Below, in pieces: positions 9,194 to 17,236 of a stretch of DNA of 64,000 nt. The position numbers and the translations under genes are program-made. How positions within the stretch are numbered: the first letter of the stretch is position 1; each line of letters starts with the position of its first letter. The stretch lies in contig CAVYZH010000010.1 of assembly GCA_963772975.1 (NCBI GenBank), positions 930,001 to 994,000 on the forward strand, written 5' to 3'. The notes beneath the pieces were generated by a model. That model ran no database searches. It was not told the origin of the DNA and was given only the letters and a program-made list of their open reading frames with translations. This DNA is from AC-32 sp963772975 (GTDB taxonomy: Bacteria > Actinomycetota > Thermoleophilia > Gaiellales > Gaiellaceae).

Positions 9194-9585
9194 GCCCCGC
9201 GGACCGTACCGCTCTGGTCGACCAGGAAGGCCGTCCGTTCGGCGACGTCCTTGAAGCCGCGGAAGTCATGCGCGACCCCGAAGGCGTGTACCGCCTCGCC
9301 GTTCCAGTCCGAGAGCAGCGGGAAGTTCAGGTCGAGCGCCTGCATCCAGGACACGTGCGTCCAGGGCGAGTCCCGCGAGATCCCAGCCGGTTGCACGCCC
9401 GCCTGCTCGAACTCCGCGCTCCTGTCACGCAGGAGCTCCAGCTCATCCGTTCAGGTCGCGGACCAGTCGAACAAGTAGAAGACGAGCAGGAGCGGCTTGT
9501 CGGCCGCGAGCTCGCGCAGCGAGATCCGCTCCCGCGGGCCCATCCAGACCTGCGCATCCGGAAACCGCTGTCCAACCTCGAGCAT
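9127..9585 (-). CDS. Selenocysteine-containing peroxiredoxin (AhpC/TSA, Bcp-like)
   Basis: 152 aa when the in-frame TGA at 9451-9453 is read as selenocysteine (residue 45). Before it: MLEVGQRFPDAQVW, then KPLLLVFYLFDW. After it: TDELELLRD, then GISRDSPW, FPLLSDWNGE, FLVDQSGTVRGAWRY, which is a complete peroxiredoxin fold. The motif S-A-T-U-T aligns U with the peroxidatic Cys of Bcp-type enzymes (T-P-G-C-T). The frame is continuous from ATG 9585 to TAG 9127. No other Cys is visible, so it would be a 1-selenocysteine enzyme relying on an external reductant. It starts 9 nt after the M14 peptidase stop. Standard annotation would split it or start at an internal ATG (9396), losing the active site. 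Confidence 0.9.
9418..9453 (-). promoter_or_regulatory. UGA selenocysteine codon with strong SECIS-like hairpin
   Basis: Fourteen nt after the UGA (9451-9453) the minus strand forms a perfect 7-bp stem with a 5-nt loop: GCTCCTG-CGTGA-CAGGAGC (9436 to 9418). Distance, stem length and a small loop containing GU all match bacterial SECIS elements, which bind SelB within the coding sequence. The hairpin also encodes ordinary peroxiredoxin residues (LLRDRS), so it fits both constraints. Confidence 0.75.
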
Positions 9586-9594
9586 CGGGCGAGC

Positions 9595-10266
9595 TTACGG
9601 GACGGACAGGGCGAGCACGGCCTTCGCGTGCCGCCGCGCGTTCGCCGTCGAGACGGGACCGGCGGGGAACTCGACCACGAAGGCCGGCGAGCCCGGGAAC
9701 TGCCGTCGCTGCCAGCGGGTTGCGGCGCCGCGAGGGGCGCTCAGCTTGCGGTAGGGCAGGCCGCTCAGCCGCGCGTAGCGCTTCAGCACGGCGATGTGCG
9801 GATCGGAGCCGTAGACCTCGGCGAGCGGCTGGTGGTACCAGATCGTCAGCTTCGGCTTGACCTGCAGGATGAAGGCGCGTAGCGCCTGGCTCTCGGGCTC
9901 CGAAAGCGGGCGCGGTCCTGAGACGCCGGTGCGTGCCCAGCCGGCCGGCCAGTTGCGGTTCAGGTCGACGCCGTGCGCGTTCAGGCGCGCGCCCGCCGCG
10001 AGACCGTCCGGGTTGGCTGTCGGGATGAGCCAGAGGTGCACATGCAGCGGCAGCGGCAGCCGCCGGAGCTGCGCGATCACGGCGAGGCCGGCGGGCTCGC
10101 TGCCGTGGATCACGCCAACCACGAGCGTCGCCGGCGCCGAGCGGTCGCCACGCTCATAGGCCACGATCGCCCGGCCCTGCACGGAGTGGCCGATCACCGG
10201 CGGTTGCGGAGCGGCCGACGCGAGCCCCGCGGCCGCGAGCGCCGCGACGATCAGCCCGCGCAGCAC
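9595..10266 (-). CDS. Secreted M14-family zinc carboxypeptidase/amidase-like protein
   Basis: 223 aa. The N-terminus (LRGLIVAALAAAGLASA) is a signal peptide. The M14 zinc site is visible: HGSEPAG supplies the HxxE ligands, and the third ligand is probably the His of WYHQPLAE. LIPTANPDGLAAG and the Arg/Asn-rich NAHGVDLNRNWP are conserved substrate-binding stretches, and the catalytic Glu region is probably FVVEFPAG. The size matches short murein-peptide amidase (MpaA/DUF2817) types rather than digestive carboxypeptidases. GTG 10266 overlaps the upstream gene by 16 bp. A role in cell-wall peptide trimming is inferred. Confidence 0.8.
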   Translation of the reverse strand: MLRGLIVAALAAAGLASAAPQPPVIGHSVQGRAIVAYERGDRSAPATLVVGVIHGSEPAGLAVIAQLRRLPLPLHVHLWLIPTANPDGLAAGARLNAHGVDLNRNWPAGWARTGVSGPRPLSEPESQALRAFILQVKPKLTIWYHQPLAEVYGSDPHIAVLKRYARLSGLPYRKLSAPRGAATRWQRRQFPGSPAFVVEFPAGPVSTANARRHAKAVLALSVP

Positions 10267-11069
10267 CAGCCCTGGACGCGCGGGAAGCCTCCGAACTGGA
10301 CCGAGATCCGCGATGCCCCCACGATACGGCGCGGCGTCCCAGGCCGGACGAACACCCACTGGTCGGCGGTCGGCCACGTCACCAGCAGCCAGCGTCCGTC
10401 CGGCGAGCGGACGGCCTGGTCGAAGCTGCCCGTCCCGTGGAAGACGACCCGGCCGCCGTCGACCACCGTGCTCTGTCCGGCGCGATGCCGGATGGTGGGC
10501 AGGCGCGGAAGCGTTCGTCGTGCGATCACGTGGTCGCCGGTTCCGTCCCCGGCGACCTCGCGAAGCTGCCCGCCCGAGAGGTAGGTGATCCGCGTGTCGG
10601 TGCGCGTCCCCGTCCAAAGGGGATGGCGTGGAGCGGCGCGGGCGAGCGTCCAGCGCACGTTGCCCTTCGGGTCGAGCGCGACGAGCTGGTTCGCCCGCGT
10701 CGCCGCGATGAAGAGGCCGTGCGGCGAGAACGTCGCGTCGCGGTAGCGCCCGAGTAACCGCTTCGAGCCATCGCGGTGCACGAGCCAAAGACCCTTGCGG
10801 CTCGTCACCAGCAGGTCGCCCCGCGTCGGTAGCGAGAAAAGCGCCGGCTCGGCCTCCTGCACGCCGACTGCCTCGCGCAGCGAGTGGACGACCGAGCGGC
10901 CGGGCGGGCTCAGTGCGGCCGCGGCGACGGCGGCCACGAGCGCAGCTGCGGCCAGCGGTCGCGCGTGCCGGCGCGGCCACGCGACCGGCTCGCGCTCCGC
11001 ATAGGCGCGCCTGACGACCGCCCAGGCACGCTCCTGCGCTTCCTGCTCGCCGGGCGCGCGGAACCTCAC
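10251..11069 (-). CDS. Membrane-anchored anti-sigma-like protein with beta-propeller-type sensor domain
   Basis: 272 aa. A short basic cytosolic N-terminus (about 37 aa, MRFRAPGEQEAQERAWAVV) is followed by one TM helix (about residues 38-57, Ala-rich). The extracytoplasmic domain has repeated strand units (GLWLVHRDGSKRLLGRY, FIAATRANQLVALDPKGNVRW, RSPDGRWLLVTW) like a TolB/WD40-type propeller. GTG 11069 overlaps the sigma-factor stop as GTGA, the usual layout of a sigma factor and its cognate anti-sigma. No zinc-binding HxxxCxxC motif is present, so it is not a canonical ZAS anti-sigma. The partner role is inferred from context. Confidence 0.65.
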   Translation of the reverse strand: MRFRAPGEQEAQERAWAVVRRAYAEREPVAWPRRHARPLAAAALVAAVAAAALSPPGRSVVHSLREAVGVQEAEPALFSLPTRGDLLVTSRKGLWLVHRDGSKRLLGRYRDATFSPHGLFIAATRANQLVALDPKGNVRWTLARAAPRHPLWTGTRTDTRITYLSGGQLREVAGDGTGDHVIARRTLPRLPTIRHRAGQSTVVDGGRVVFHGTGSFDQAVRSPDGRWLLVTWPTADQWVFVRPGTPRRIVGASRISVQFGGFPRVQGWCCAG

Positions 11070-11572
11070 AGCCGCTCCTTCAGCGCGTCGAGCCCGCGGC
11101 GCAGGCGCGAGTTGACGGTCCCGCGCGGGAGCTCCAGCAGGTCGGCGATCTCGCCGGGCGTGTATTCGAGCAGGTAACGCAGCACGATCACGGCCCGGTG
11201 CTCCGGCGAGAGGCGGCCCAGCTCGGCCAGCAGCTCCTCGTCGGGTTCAGGCCGCTGCGGCGCGGGCGCGTCGATGGCTTCCGCCTCGGGCCGCAAGGAA
11301 CGCGCCCGCGCCCAGTCGATCGCGCGGTTGACGACGATCCGGTGCAGCCACGGCCCGAACGGCCGGCGGCGGTCGAAGCGGTCGAGCGCGCGGACAGCCG
11401 CAAGAAAGCCCTCCTGCGCAATGTCCTCGGCGGCCGCCGCGTCGCGGACGACGAGGTAGGCAGCGCGGTACGCCGGCCCCCAGTGCGCGCGGAAGAGCGC
11501 CTCGAAGTCCGAGGCAGACCCGGCCTGGGCCCGCCGCACCCAGGCCCGCTCGTCGCGGCCGGAGCCCGCCAT
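11066..11572 (-). CDS. ECF-type RNA polymerase sigma factor
   Basis: 168 aa. Region 2 (about residues 20-85) contains AEDIAQEGFLAAVRALDRF and RPFGPWLHRIVVNRAIDWAR. Region 4 (about 115-165) contains SPEHRAVIVLRYLLEYTPGE and LELPRGTVNSRLRRGLDALK, a sigma70 region-4 helix-turn-helix. No region 1 or 3, so group IV. ATG 11572 lies 6 nt after a TATAGT -10 box. It heads a minus-strand operon (sensor, M14 peptidase, selenoperoxiredoxin, membrane protein), suggesting an envelope or oxidative-stress regulon. Confidence 0.93.
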   Translation of the reverse strand: MAGSGRDERAWVRRAQAGSASDFEALFRAHWGPAYRAAYLVVRDAAAAEDIAQEGFLAAVRALDRFDRRRPFGPWLHRIVVNRAIDWARARSLRPEAEAIDAPAPQRPEPDEELLAELGRLSPEHRAVIVLRYLLEYTPGEIADLLELPRGTVNSRLRRGLDALKERL

Positions 11573-11578
11573 TCGCCG

Positions 11579-11584
11579 ACTATA
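11579..11584 (-). promoter_or_regulatory. -10 box TATAGT of the sigma-factor operon
   Basis: TATAGT on the minus strand ends 6 nt before the sigma-factor ATG, placing the transcription start at or next to the start codon. No good -35 hexamer is visible at 16-18 bp, so an extended or alternative-sigma promoter is possible. Confidence 0.55.
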
Positions 11585-11714
11585 CGAGCGCCTTCGCGCG
11601 CGAGGTCCATCGCGCCAGGTACGGCTGCCGCCGCCGGTGAGGTCCGTGGCTTGCAGGAAAGCCTGCGCCACCAGCGAAACGGGCGCGAGGGCAAACGCTC
11701 GAAAGGAGCGCCGA

Positions 11715-12125
11715 ATGGCGACGAACGAACGCTGGGCCGGCTGGATCGGATTTGCCGGACTACTGCTGGTGATCATCGCGATGATCGACTTCTTCGAGGG
11801 CCTGATCGCGATCATCCGGGGCTCGTACTACGCCGTCACACCGAACCAGATCATCGTCTTCGACACGACGACCTGGGGGTGGCTCACGCTGATCTGGGCG
11901 GTGATCATCGGCCTGACCGGGTTCGGCCTGCTCTCGGGCTCGACCTGGGCACGCTGGACGGCGATCGTGCTGATCGCCTTGAACATCCTGACCCAGCTCG
12001 GGTTCTCAGGCTCCGCGGCGTACCCGCTCTGGGCACTGACGGCGATGTTCCTGAACATCATCGTGCTCTACGCGCTCACGGTTCACTGGAAAGACTCCAG
12101 TGGACCGGCGTACGCGAGTTCCTAG
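11715..12125 (+). CDS. Four-helix small membrane protein (DUF7144-like)
   Basis: 136 aa with four TM helices: about residues 10-30, 55-75, 80-98 and 105-125. The pattern resembles the DUF7144 membrane family common in actinomycetes: WAGWIGFAGLLLVIIAMIDF at the start, then GLIAIIRGSYYA, WGWLTLIWAVIIGLTGFGLL and WARWTAIVLIALNIL. Function of that family is unknown. GAAAGGAG lies 7-14 nt upstream of ATG 11715. The gene stands alone and ends at a strong hairpin terminator. Confidence 0.8.
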   Translation: MATNERWAGWIGFAGLLLVIIAMIDFFEGLIAIIRGSYYAVTPNQIIVFDTTTWGWLTLIWAVIIGLTGFGLLSGSTWARWTAIVLIALNILTQLGFSGSAAYPLWALTAMFLNIIVLYALTVHWKDSSGPAYASS

Positions 12126-12136
12126 CACCTGATGTT

Positions 12137-12172
12137 CGTGGGTCGGGCCTGCGCGACCAGGCCCGACCCACG
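12137..12172 (+). terminator. Perfect 15-bp hairpin terminator
   Basis: Stem 12137-12151 pairs perfectly with 12158-12172 around a 6-nt loop (CGCGAC), 11 nt after the stop of the small membrane protein gene. There is no clear T-run, as is usual in high-GC actinomycetes. Confidence 0.75.
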
Positions 12173-12257
12173 CTGTCGCAGAACTGTTACGCGTTCGTCA
12201 TGCCGGCGTTGCAGGGAGGCAAGATGGTCGGTGCGCCCACCAGCAAGGAGGCTCACC

Positions 12258-13686
12258 GTGAGACGGCAGGCGACACTCATCTGCGCCCTGGCCCTGTTCC
12301 TGATTCCCGCAACCGCGACGGCAGCGCGTTCGGCCGGCCCGCCCGCGAACGACAATCGAGCAACCGCGACCGGGATCGACCTACCGGCCTCGGTCTCGGG
12401 AACGACCGTCGGCGCCACCGACGACCCGAAGGATCCGCCCATCGAACTGCGGACGCGCCCACGACACGGTCTGGTACCGGATCGCCGGCGCTCCGACGGG
12501 GCGGGTCGTTCTCCGCCTCAACGCACTCGGCAACCTCGACGCGATCGTCGCCGTCTACCGCGCCGTGCGCTCGCGGGTCGTCCCGGCCGGCTGCGCCGCG
12601 ACCGACAACAACGGCCACGGCGCGCTCTCCTTCACGAGCGAGGGTGGCGACTACCTGATCATGGTCGGCCGTGAACGGGACTCCGACGACGGCAAGTTCA
12701 AGCTGACGATGCTCCGTCAGGAACCGTCCTCGAAGCTCCCCGCGCCCGCGCTCCCGCACGGCGGCGTCGGCTCGTGGGTCGAGCCTATCTCCGACTTCGA
12801 CGACGCGTTCTCGCTGCGGATGAAGGCCGGCGTCGAATACCGCGTCAACCTCTCGCCCGCCCGCAGGCGCTGCATCTCGCTCGCGCTCTTCGCGCCGGGA
12901 ACCCGCTCCCTCGCGGACGCGGACCCGATTCGCCGCGTCCCCTGCGGCGGCTACCTCACCTACACGCCGGGCCTGGGCGGCGGCGGGCGCTACACGCTGC
13001 TCGTCACGGCAACCGACGAGCGGCCGGGCCGGCAGCGCTACCACCTGCAGGCCGCGGTCGCAGGGCCCGACGACGCGGCTCCGGGCCTCCCACTGCAGAA
13101 CCTGCAGACGCGGCGAGGCACGTTGTCCGGAACGCACATCGACGTCGTCGACCTCTACCGCTTCAAGGTCGCCGAGCGCAGCGACGTGACGCTCACGCTC
13201 GCAGGGCCTTCGCGGGCACGGCTCGTCGTACTCACCGACGGCGGCCGCCGTATCGGGTCCTCGGATGGCCCGGGCCCGCTGACGGCGAGTCTCGGCTCCG
13301 GGACGTACTTCGCCGCCGTGCGGGCGGAGTCGGGAGCCCACGGCCGCTACAGCCTCTCCCTGCTGGAGCGCGGGCTGACGACGACCTCGGTGTTGGCCAA
13401 CGGCTCCCGCAGCGCCTCGGTGCGCCCGGGCGCCTCGGTCGCGATCGAGGTCGCGGTCGACTTCAGCTCCTCCGGCATGGTGCGGCTCGAGCTCGACCGC
13501 TTCGACCCGCTCACCGGCTGGCACTTCTACCGGCTGTACCGGCTGCGGCTCGGCGGCAATGGCCGGACCGGCATCTCTTTCCGCCCACCGTCGATCGGCC
13601 ACTGGCGTGCGCGTGCCTCCTTCGGCGGGACGCGCACGGAGAGCCCGAGCGACGGCGGCACCGCGCGGATCTCCGTCAGCGACTGA
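12258..13686 (+). CDS. Secreted protein with pre-peptidase C-terminal (PPC)-like domains (one frameshift)
   Basis: About 475 aa after correction. GTG 12258, with CAAGGAGG about 6 nt upstream, starts a signal peptide (VRRQATLICALALFLIPATA). Several PPC-like beta domains follow: first the stretch through HDTVWYRIAG, YRAVRSRVVPAGC and GGDYLIMVGRE, then GTHIDVVDLYRFKVAERSDV with GTYFAAVRAESGAHGRYSLS, and an Ig-like end. The frame breaks at about 12445-12449: the reading shifts from DPKDPPIE to CGRAHDTVWYRI, consistent with one extra base. PPC domains usually accompany secreted enzymes, but no catalytic domain is seen here, so this may be a binding or surface protein. Confidence 0.72.
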
Positions 13687-13694
13687 GCGAGCTC

Positions 13695-13740
13695 CGACCG
13701 AGGCGGCGGCGTCAGGCTGTGACGGCCGCCGCCTCGGTCG
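13695..13740. terminator. Bidirectional terminator between convergent genes
   Basis: A perfect 16-bp stem (13695-13710 with 13725-13740) is extended by a GTCA/TGAC inner stem and a GGCTG loop. It lies between the PPC protein and the convergent ybdK gene and overlaps the last codons of ybdK. Confidence 0.75.
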
Positions 13741-14908
13741 CGTTCGCGATCTCGCGGACGACCTCGACGATGTCGCGGTTCGCGTTCCAGATCCGGCGCT
13801 GGCGGTCCGAGCCGTTGCCGCGCGCGAGGATCTCGCGGATGCCTTCGAGCTCGCGCTCGGAGCCAAGCTCGCGCGCATGCGGCTCAAGGTCGTCGAGCGT
13901 CCGCCGCACGAGCTGCGCGACCGGTACGCGGTTGCGCGTCCCACGCTCGAGGTCCATCACCGGCGCCTCCAGCCCGTAGCGAGCGGCCAGCCATTTGTTC
14001 TCAGTGGTCAGGATCCGGTGGTACGAGGGAATCTCGGCGCCGACCGCGTACCGCTCGCAGTAGAGCTTCACCAGCGCCTGGCAGAAGGCCGCGAGCGCGA
14101 CTGCGTCCTCGACCCGCGTGACGGCGTCGCAGACCCGGATCTCGATCGTGCCGAAGCGCGGGTGCAGGCGGATGTCCCACCAGATGTGGGTGTAGTCCGC
14201 GATGCAGCCGGTCTTCTCGAGCTGGCCGACGACCTCGGCGTAGTCGGCGTAGTCGCGGAAGCGCGGCGGCGGCCCTGAGCGGGGGAAGGCGGCGAAGACC
14301 ATCTGCCGGCTCGAGGCGAGGCCGGTCGGCTCGCCGCGCCAGAAGGGCGAGCTGGCCGAGAGCGCGAGCAGCGAGGAGAGGTGCGCGAGCAGGCCGTTCA
14401 CGACCTTGACCGCCTTCTCGGCGTCGTCCACGGCGACGTGGATGTGCAGGCCGAAGATCAGCTCGCGCCGCGCGACGTACTGGAGCTGATCGACCAGGTG
14501 CCGGTAGCGGTCGCGCGCAGTAATGCGCTGGCGCTCGAACAGCGAGAACGGGTGCGTACCGGCAGAGCCGACGCGCATGCCCTTCTCCGAGGCAACGCCG
14601 GTCACGTAGGTGCGCAGCTTGCGTAGCTCGCGGTCGACCTCGGCCGGCGAGCTGCAGACCGGCGTGGCGATCTCGAGCACGGACTGCATCAGCTCGGCGT
14701 TGATGCGCGGCTCGAGCTCGTGGCCCTCCGTCGCGGCGAGCACGGCCTCGACGTGCTGGACGAGGTCGAGTGTCTCGCCGTCCAGCAGCATGTACTCCTC
14801 CTCGACGCCGAGCGTGTACGGCTCGCCCGCGCCGAAGTTGTGGTCGAGCACACTGCCGCCCTCCGCGAAGCTCGGACCGGTGATCGTCGACGGGAAGATC
14901 TGCTTCAT
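13712..14908 (-). CDS. ybdK: YbdK family carboxylate-amine ligase (GCS2-type)
   Basis: 398 aa. The glutamate-cysteine ligase 2 fold begins with YTLGVEEEYMLLDGETLDLV, where the Glu cluster is the metal/ATP site. It continues through INAELMQSVLEIATPVC, GLHIHVAV, and FGTIEIRVCDAVTRVEDAVAL. Homologues make gamma-glutamyl or related amide bonds using ATP and have weak glutamate-cysteine ligase activity; the natural product is unknown. ATG 14908 overlaps the RidA-family stop as ATGA. Residue order and length fit full-length YbdK (about 370-400 aa). Confidence 0.88.
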   Translation of the reverse strand: MKQIFPSTITGPSFAEGGSVLDHNFGAGEPYTLGVEEEYMLLDGETLDLVQHVEAVLAATEGHELEPRINAELMQSVLEIATPVCSSPAEVDRELRKLRTYVTGVASEKGMRVGSAGTHPFSLFERQRITARDRYRHLVDQLQYVARRELIFGLHIHVAVDDAEKAVKVVNGLLAHLSSLLALSASSPFWRGEPTGLASSRQMVFAAFPRSGPPPRFRDYADYAEVVGQLEKTGCIADYTHIWWDIRLHPRFGTIEIRVCDAVTRVEDAVALAAFCQALVKLYCERYAVGAEIPSYHRILTTENKWLAARYGLEAPVMDLERGTRNRVPVAQLVRRTLDDLEPHARELGSERELEGIREILARGNGSDRQRRIWNANRDIVEVVREIANATEAAAVTA

Positions 14909-15291
14909 TCGGGGACGAACGCCTCCAGCTCGATTTCGAGCAGCCAGCGCGGATCGAGCAGCGCGGCCACCACGTAACTGGTGTTCACCGGTTTGACGTC
15001 GCCGAACACCTCGCCGTGGGCGCGGGCGATCTCGGTGAAGTCGTCCGCGCGGGTGAGCAGGATTCGAGTCCGCACGACGTGCTCCGCGGCGGCGTCCACC
15101 TCGGCCAGCGACGCGAGCGCAATCTCCAGGCAGCGCCGGGCCTGGCCGTACCCGTCCGCGGGCGGGTCGGCGTCTTCGGGCATGATCGGCGCCGTCCCGG
15201 CGACCCAGGCGTGCGGGCCGATCCGGACGACCCGCGAGTAGCCGGCGGCCTCGGCAAAGGGCGAGACGGCGGGGACGGTGCGCCGTTCCAT
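14905..15291 (-). CDS. RidA (YjgF/YER057c/UK114) family protein
   Basis: 128 aa, typical length. Recognised by the N-terminal PFAEAAGYSRVVRIGPHAWVAGTAP, ADGYGQARRCLEIALASL, VVRTRILLTRADDF and DPRWLLEIELEAFVPE; the last Glu lies where the family binds imine/enamine intermediates. The Arg that contacts the substrate carboxylate in RidA is plausibly the one in VVRTRILL. Many RidA proteins hydrolyse reactive 2-aminoacrylate, while others only bind small ligands. Coupled to ybdK by a 4-bp overlap. ATG 15291 is opposite the serine-hydrolase promoter region. Confidence 0.82.
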   Translation of the reverse strand: MERRTVPAVSPFAEAAGYSRVVRIGPHAWVAGTAPIMPEDADPPADGYGQARRCLEIALASLAEVDAAAEHVVRTRILLTRADDFTEIARAHGEVFGDVKPVNTSYVVAALLDPRWLLEIELEAFVPE

Positions 15292-15310
15292 GAGCCCTAG
15301 TATCGAGGCT

Positions 15311-16114
15311 GTGGACGCGCTGCGACAGGTCGACGGCTGGCCGGCCGAGACGGTGGCCGTCGCCGTGCTCCGCGGCGGCGAGGAGGTAGCGGCGCACGGG
15401 CCCCGCGAACAGGTCTTCCGCTGGGCCTCCGTGACGAAGCCGGTGACGGCGCTCGCGACGCTCGTCGCCGCGGAGGAGGGGATCATCGACCTCGACGACC
15501 CCGCGGGCCCGCCTGGCTCGACCGTGCGGCATCTGCTGGCGCACGCGTCAGGGCTGCCGTTCGAGGGGCGGACGCCGATCTCGGAGCCGGGTAAGCGGCG
15601 GAGCTACTCGAACACCGGCTTCGACGTCTTGGCCGAGTTCGTCGGCGAGGCGGCGGAGATGCCGTTCGCCGAGTATCTGCGGGCGGCAGTGCTCGGGCCG
15701 CTGGAGATGGGGGCAGAGCTGCGCGGCTCCGCCGCTTCAGAGCTGTACGGCAGCCTCGACGACCTGCTGCGGCTAGCCGCCGAACTGCAGCGCCCGATGC
15801 TGATCGCGCCGGAGACGCTTGCCGAGGCGACCTCGGTCCAGTTCCCCGGCCTGGTCGGCGTGCTGCCCGACATCGGCCGGATGGACCCGAACGACTGGGG
15901 TCTCGGCGTCGAGCTCCGCGACGAGAAGCACCCGCACTGGACCGGCCAGCACAACTCCCCGCGCACGTTCGGCCACTACGGCAGCAGCGGCACGTTCTTC
16001 TGGGTCGACCCCGATGCAGACCTGGCGCTCGCCTGCCTGACCGACCTCGACTTCGGCCCCTGGGCGCTCGAGGCCTGGCCGAGGCTGGCCGACGCGGTTC
16101 TCACCTCCCGTTAA
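15311..16114 (+). CDS. Serine hydrolase of the beta-lactamase/D-alanyl-D-alanine carboxypeptidase family
   Basis: 267 aa. The class C beta-lactamase-type active site is complete: S40-V-T-K43 (SxxK), YSN in KRRSYSNTGFDV, and HYGSSG as the third box. No signal peptide or TM segment is seen, so it is probably cytosolic, acting as an esterase or peptidase rather than a resistance enzyme. GTG 15311 follows TAGTAT (15298-15303) by 7 nt, which fits a leaderless transcript and decides the start over in-frame codons further upstream. Confidence 0.85.
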   Translation: MDALRQVDGWPAETVAVAVLRGGEEVAAHGPREQVFRWASVTKPVTALATLVAAEEGIIDLDDPAGPPGSTVRHLLAHASGLPFEGRTPISEPGKRRSYSNTGFDVLAEFVGEAAEMPFAEYLRAAVLGPLEMGAELRGSAASELYGSLDDLLRLAAELQRPMLIAPETLAEATSVQFPGLVGVLPDIGRMDPNDWGLGVELRDEKHPHWTGQHNSPRTFGHYGSSGTFFWVDPDADLALACLTDLDFGPWALEAWPRLADAVLTSR

Positions 16115-16142
16115 GGAACGGCTCGCATACTGGGTCGAGCCA

Positions 16143-16400
16143 GTGAGCTCTGAGACCCGCATCGCCGTCGCACGCCGCCGCGCAGGGACGGCGAAGCTCG
16201 TGCTCGGCGGAATCGCCGTGGTTGCCTTCGTCGCCTCCGCTGCCCTCGCCCGCGCCGCCTATCCGGGCCATCACAAGAAGGCGGCGACCGCGCTCTCGCC
16301 CCCGAAACGCTTCGTCCGGATCGTTCGAGAGAACCAGCTCGAGTCCGGAATCCTCGCCCCGACCCAGGCCGACCCGTCGGTGTCCACGGCGCAGACGTGA
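16143..16400 (+). CDS. Small single-pass membrane protein
   Basis: 85 aa. A basic N-terminus is followed by one TM helix (about residues 19-40, KLVLGGIAVVAFVASAALAR) and a short extracytoplasmic tail. No known domain. Start is GTG 16143. Its stop overlaps the ApbE start by 4 bp (GTGA), so it belongs to the redox cluster. No heme (CxxCH) or flavin attachment motif is present. It could be a structural partner of the ferric-reductase-like protein. Confidence 0.62.
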   Translation: MSSETRIAVARRRAGTAKLVLGGIAVVAFVASAALARAAYPGHHKKAATALSPPKRFVRIVRENQLESGILAPTQADPSVSTAQT

Positions 16401-17236
16401 ACCGCTTCTCGTCGATGGGGTGCGAAGTGGTGGTCGAGGGCGCGACCGAAGCCGAGCTCGCGCGCATCCGGGCGCTGTTCGAGGAGCGAGACGCGGTCTT
16501 CAGCCGGTTCCGCGAGAACAGCGAGCTGAACCGGGTCAACGCCGCGGGCCAGGCATTCCTCGTCTCGCCGCTCTTCGCGGAGATGGTCGAGGCGGCGCTG
16601 CGGGCGCGTGAGCAGACTGGCGGTCTCGTCGACCCGACGCTCGGGGCCGCGCTCGAGGCGGCCGGCTACGACCGCGACTTCGAGGCGCTCGAGCCCGGCG
16701 AGGTGCCGCCCACGCCGGCGGCGAGCCCAGGCACGGTCGAGCTCTACGGCCGCGTGCTCCTGCTTGGGCGCGGCGTCAAGCTCGATCTGAACGGGGTCGT
16801 CAAGGCTGCGTCGGTCGACTACGCGGTACGAGTGATCTCCGGGCCGGGGTTCGTCTCGGCAGGCGGCGACCTCGCCACCCGCAGCGAGGTGGACGTCGGG
16901 TTGCCCGGCGGCGGCGCCGTGCGGCTGGTCTCCGGCGGGCTCGCCACGAGCGGCCGCACGAAGCGGCGCTGGACGCGAGGCGGGATCGAGCAGCACCACC
17001 TGATCGATCCCGCGACCGGGGGGCCGTCGGCCACGCCGTGGGAGGAAGTCACGGTCTGCGGGGCGACCTGCCTGGCTGCGGACGTCGCGGCCAAGGCGGC
17101 GTTCCTGCTCGGGGAAGACGGCCCGGACTGGCTCGACGAGCGCGGGCTGCCGGGGCGGTTTTTGGGGCAGGGCGAGGCCTACGAGAACGCGAGCTGGCGC
17201 GCGGGGGTGAGAGCCCGGGTGCCGGCTTGCACCTGA
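16397..17236 (+). CDS. apbE: FAD:protein FMN transferase (ApbE family)
   Basis: 279 aa. Transfers FMN from FAD onto Thr/Ser of exported redox proteins. Visible family features: MGCEVVVEG, EERDAVFSRFRENSELNRVN, GGLVDPTLGAALEAAGYDRDF, KLDLNGVVKAASVDYAV, GFVSAGGDLATRS, and the C-terminal HHLIDPATGGPSATPW with the metal/FAD-binding Asp/Thr. No signal peptide or lipobox is obvious, so it may act inside the cell, unlike many ApbE lipoproteins. GTG 16397 overlaps the preceding stop; the next gene overlaps its end. No S/T-G-A-T FMN acceptor motif was found in the neighbours, so its target probably lies elsewhere. Confidence 0.9.
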   Translation: MNRFSSMGCEVVVEGATEAELARIRALFEERDAVFSRFRENSELNRVNAAGQAFLVSPLFAEMVEAALRAREQTGGLVDPTLGAALEAAGYDRDFEALEPGEVPPTPAASPGTVELYGRVLLLGRGVKLDLNGVVKAASVDYAVRVISGPGFVSAGGDLATRSEVDVGLPGGGAVRLVSGGLATSGRTKRRWTRGGIEQHHLIDPATGGPSATPWEEVTVCGATCLAADVAAKAAFLLGEDGPDWLDERGLPGRFLGQGEAYENASWRAGVRARVPACT

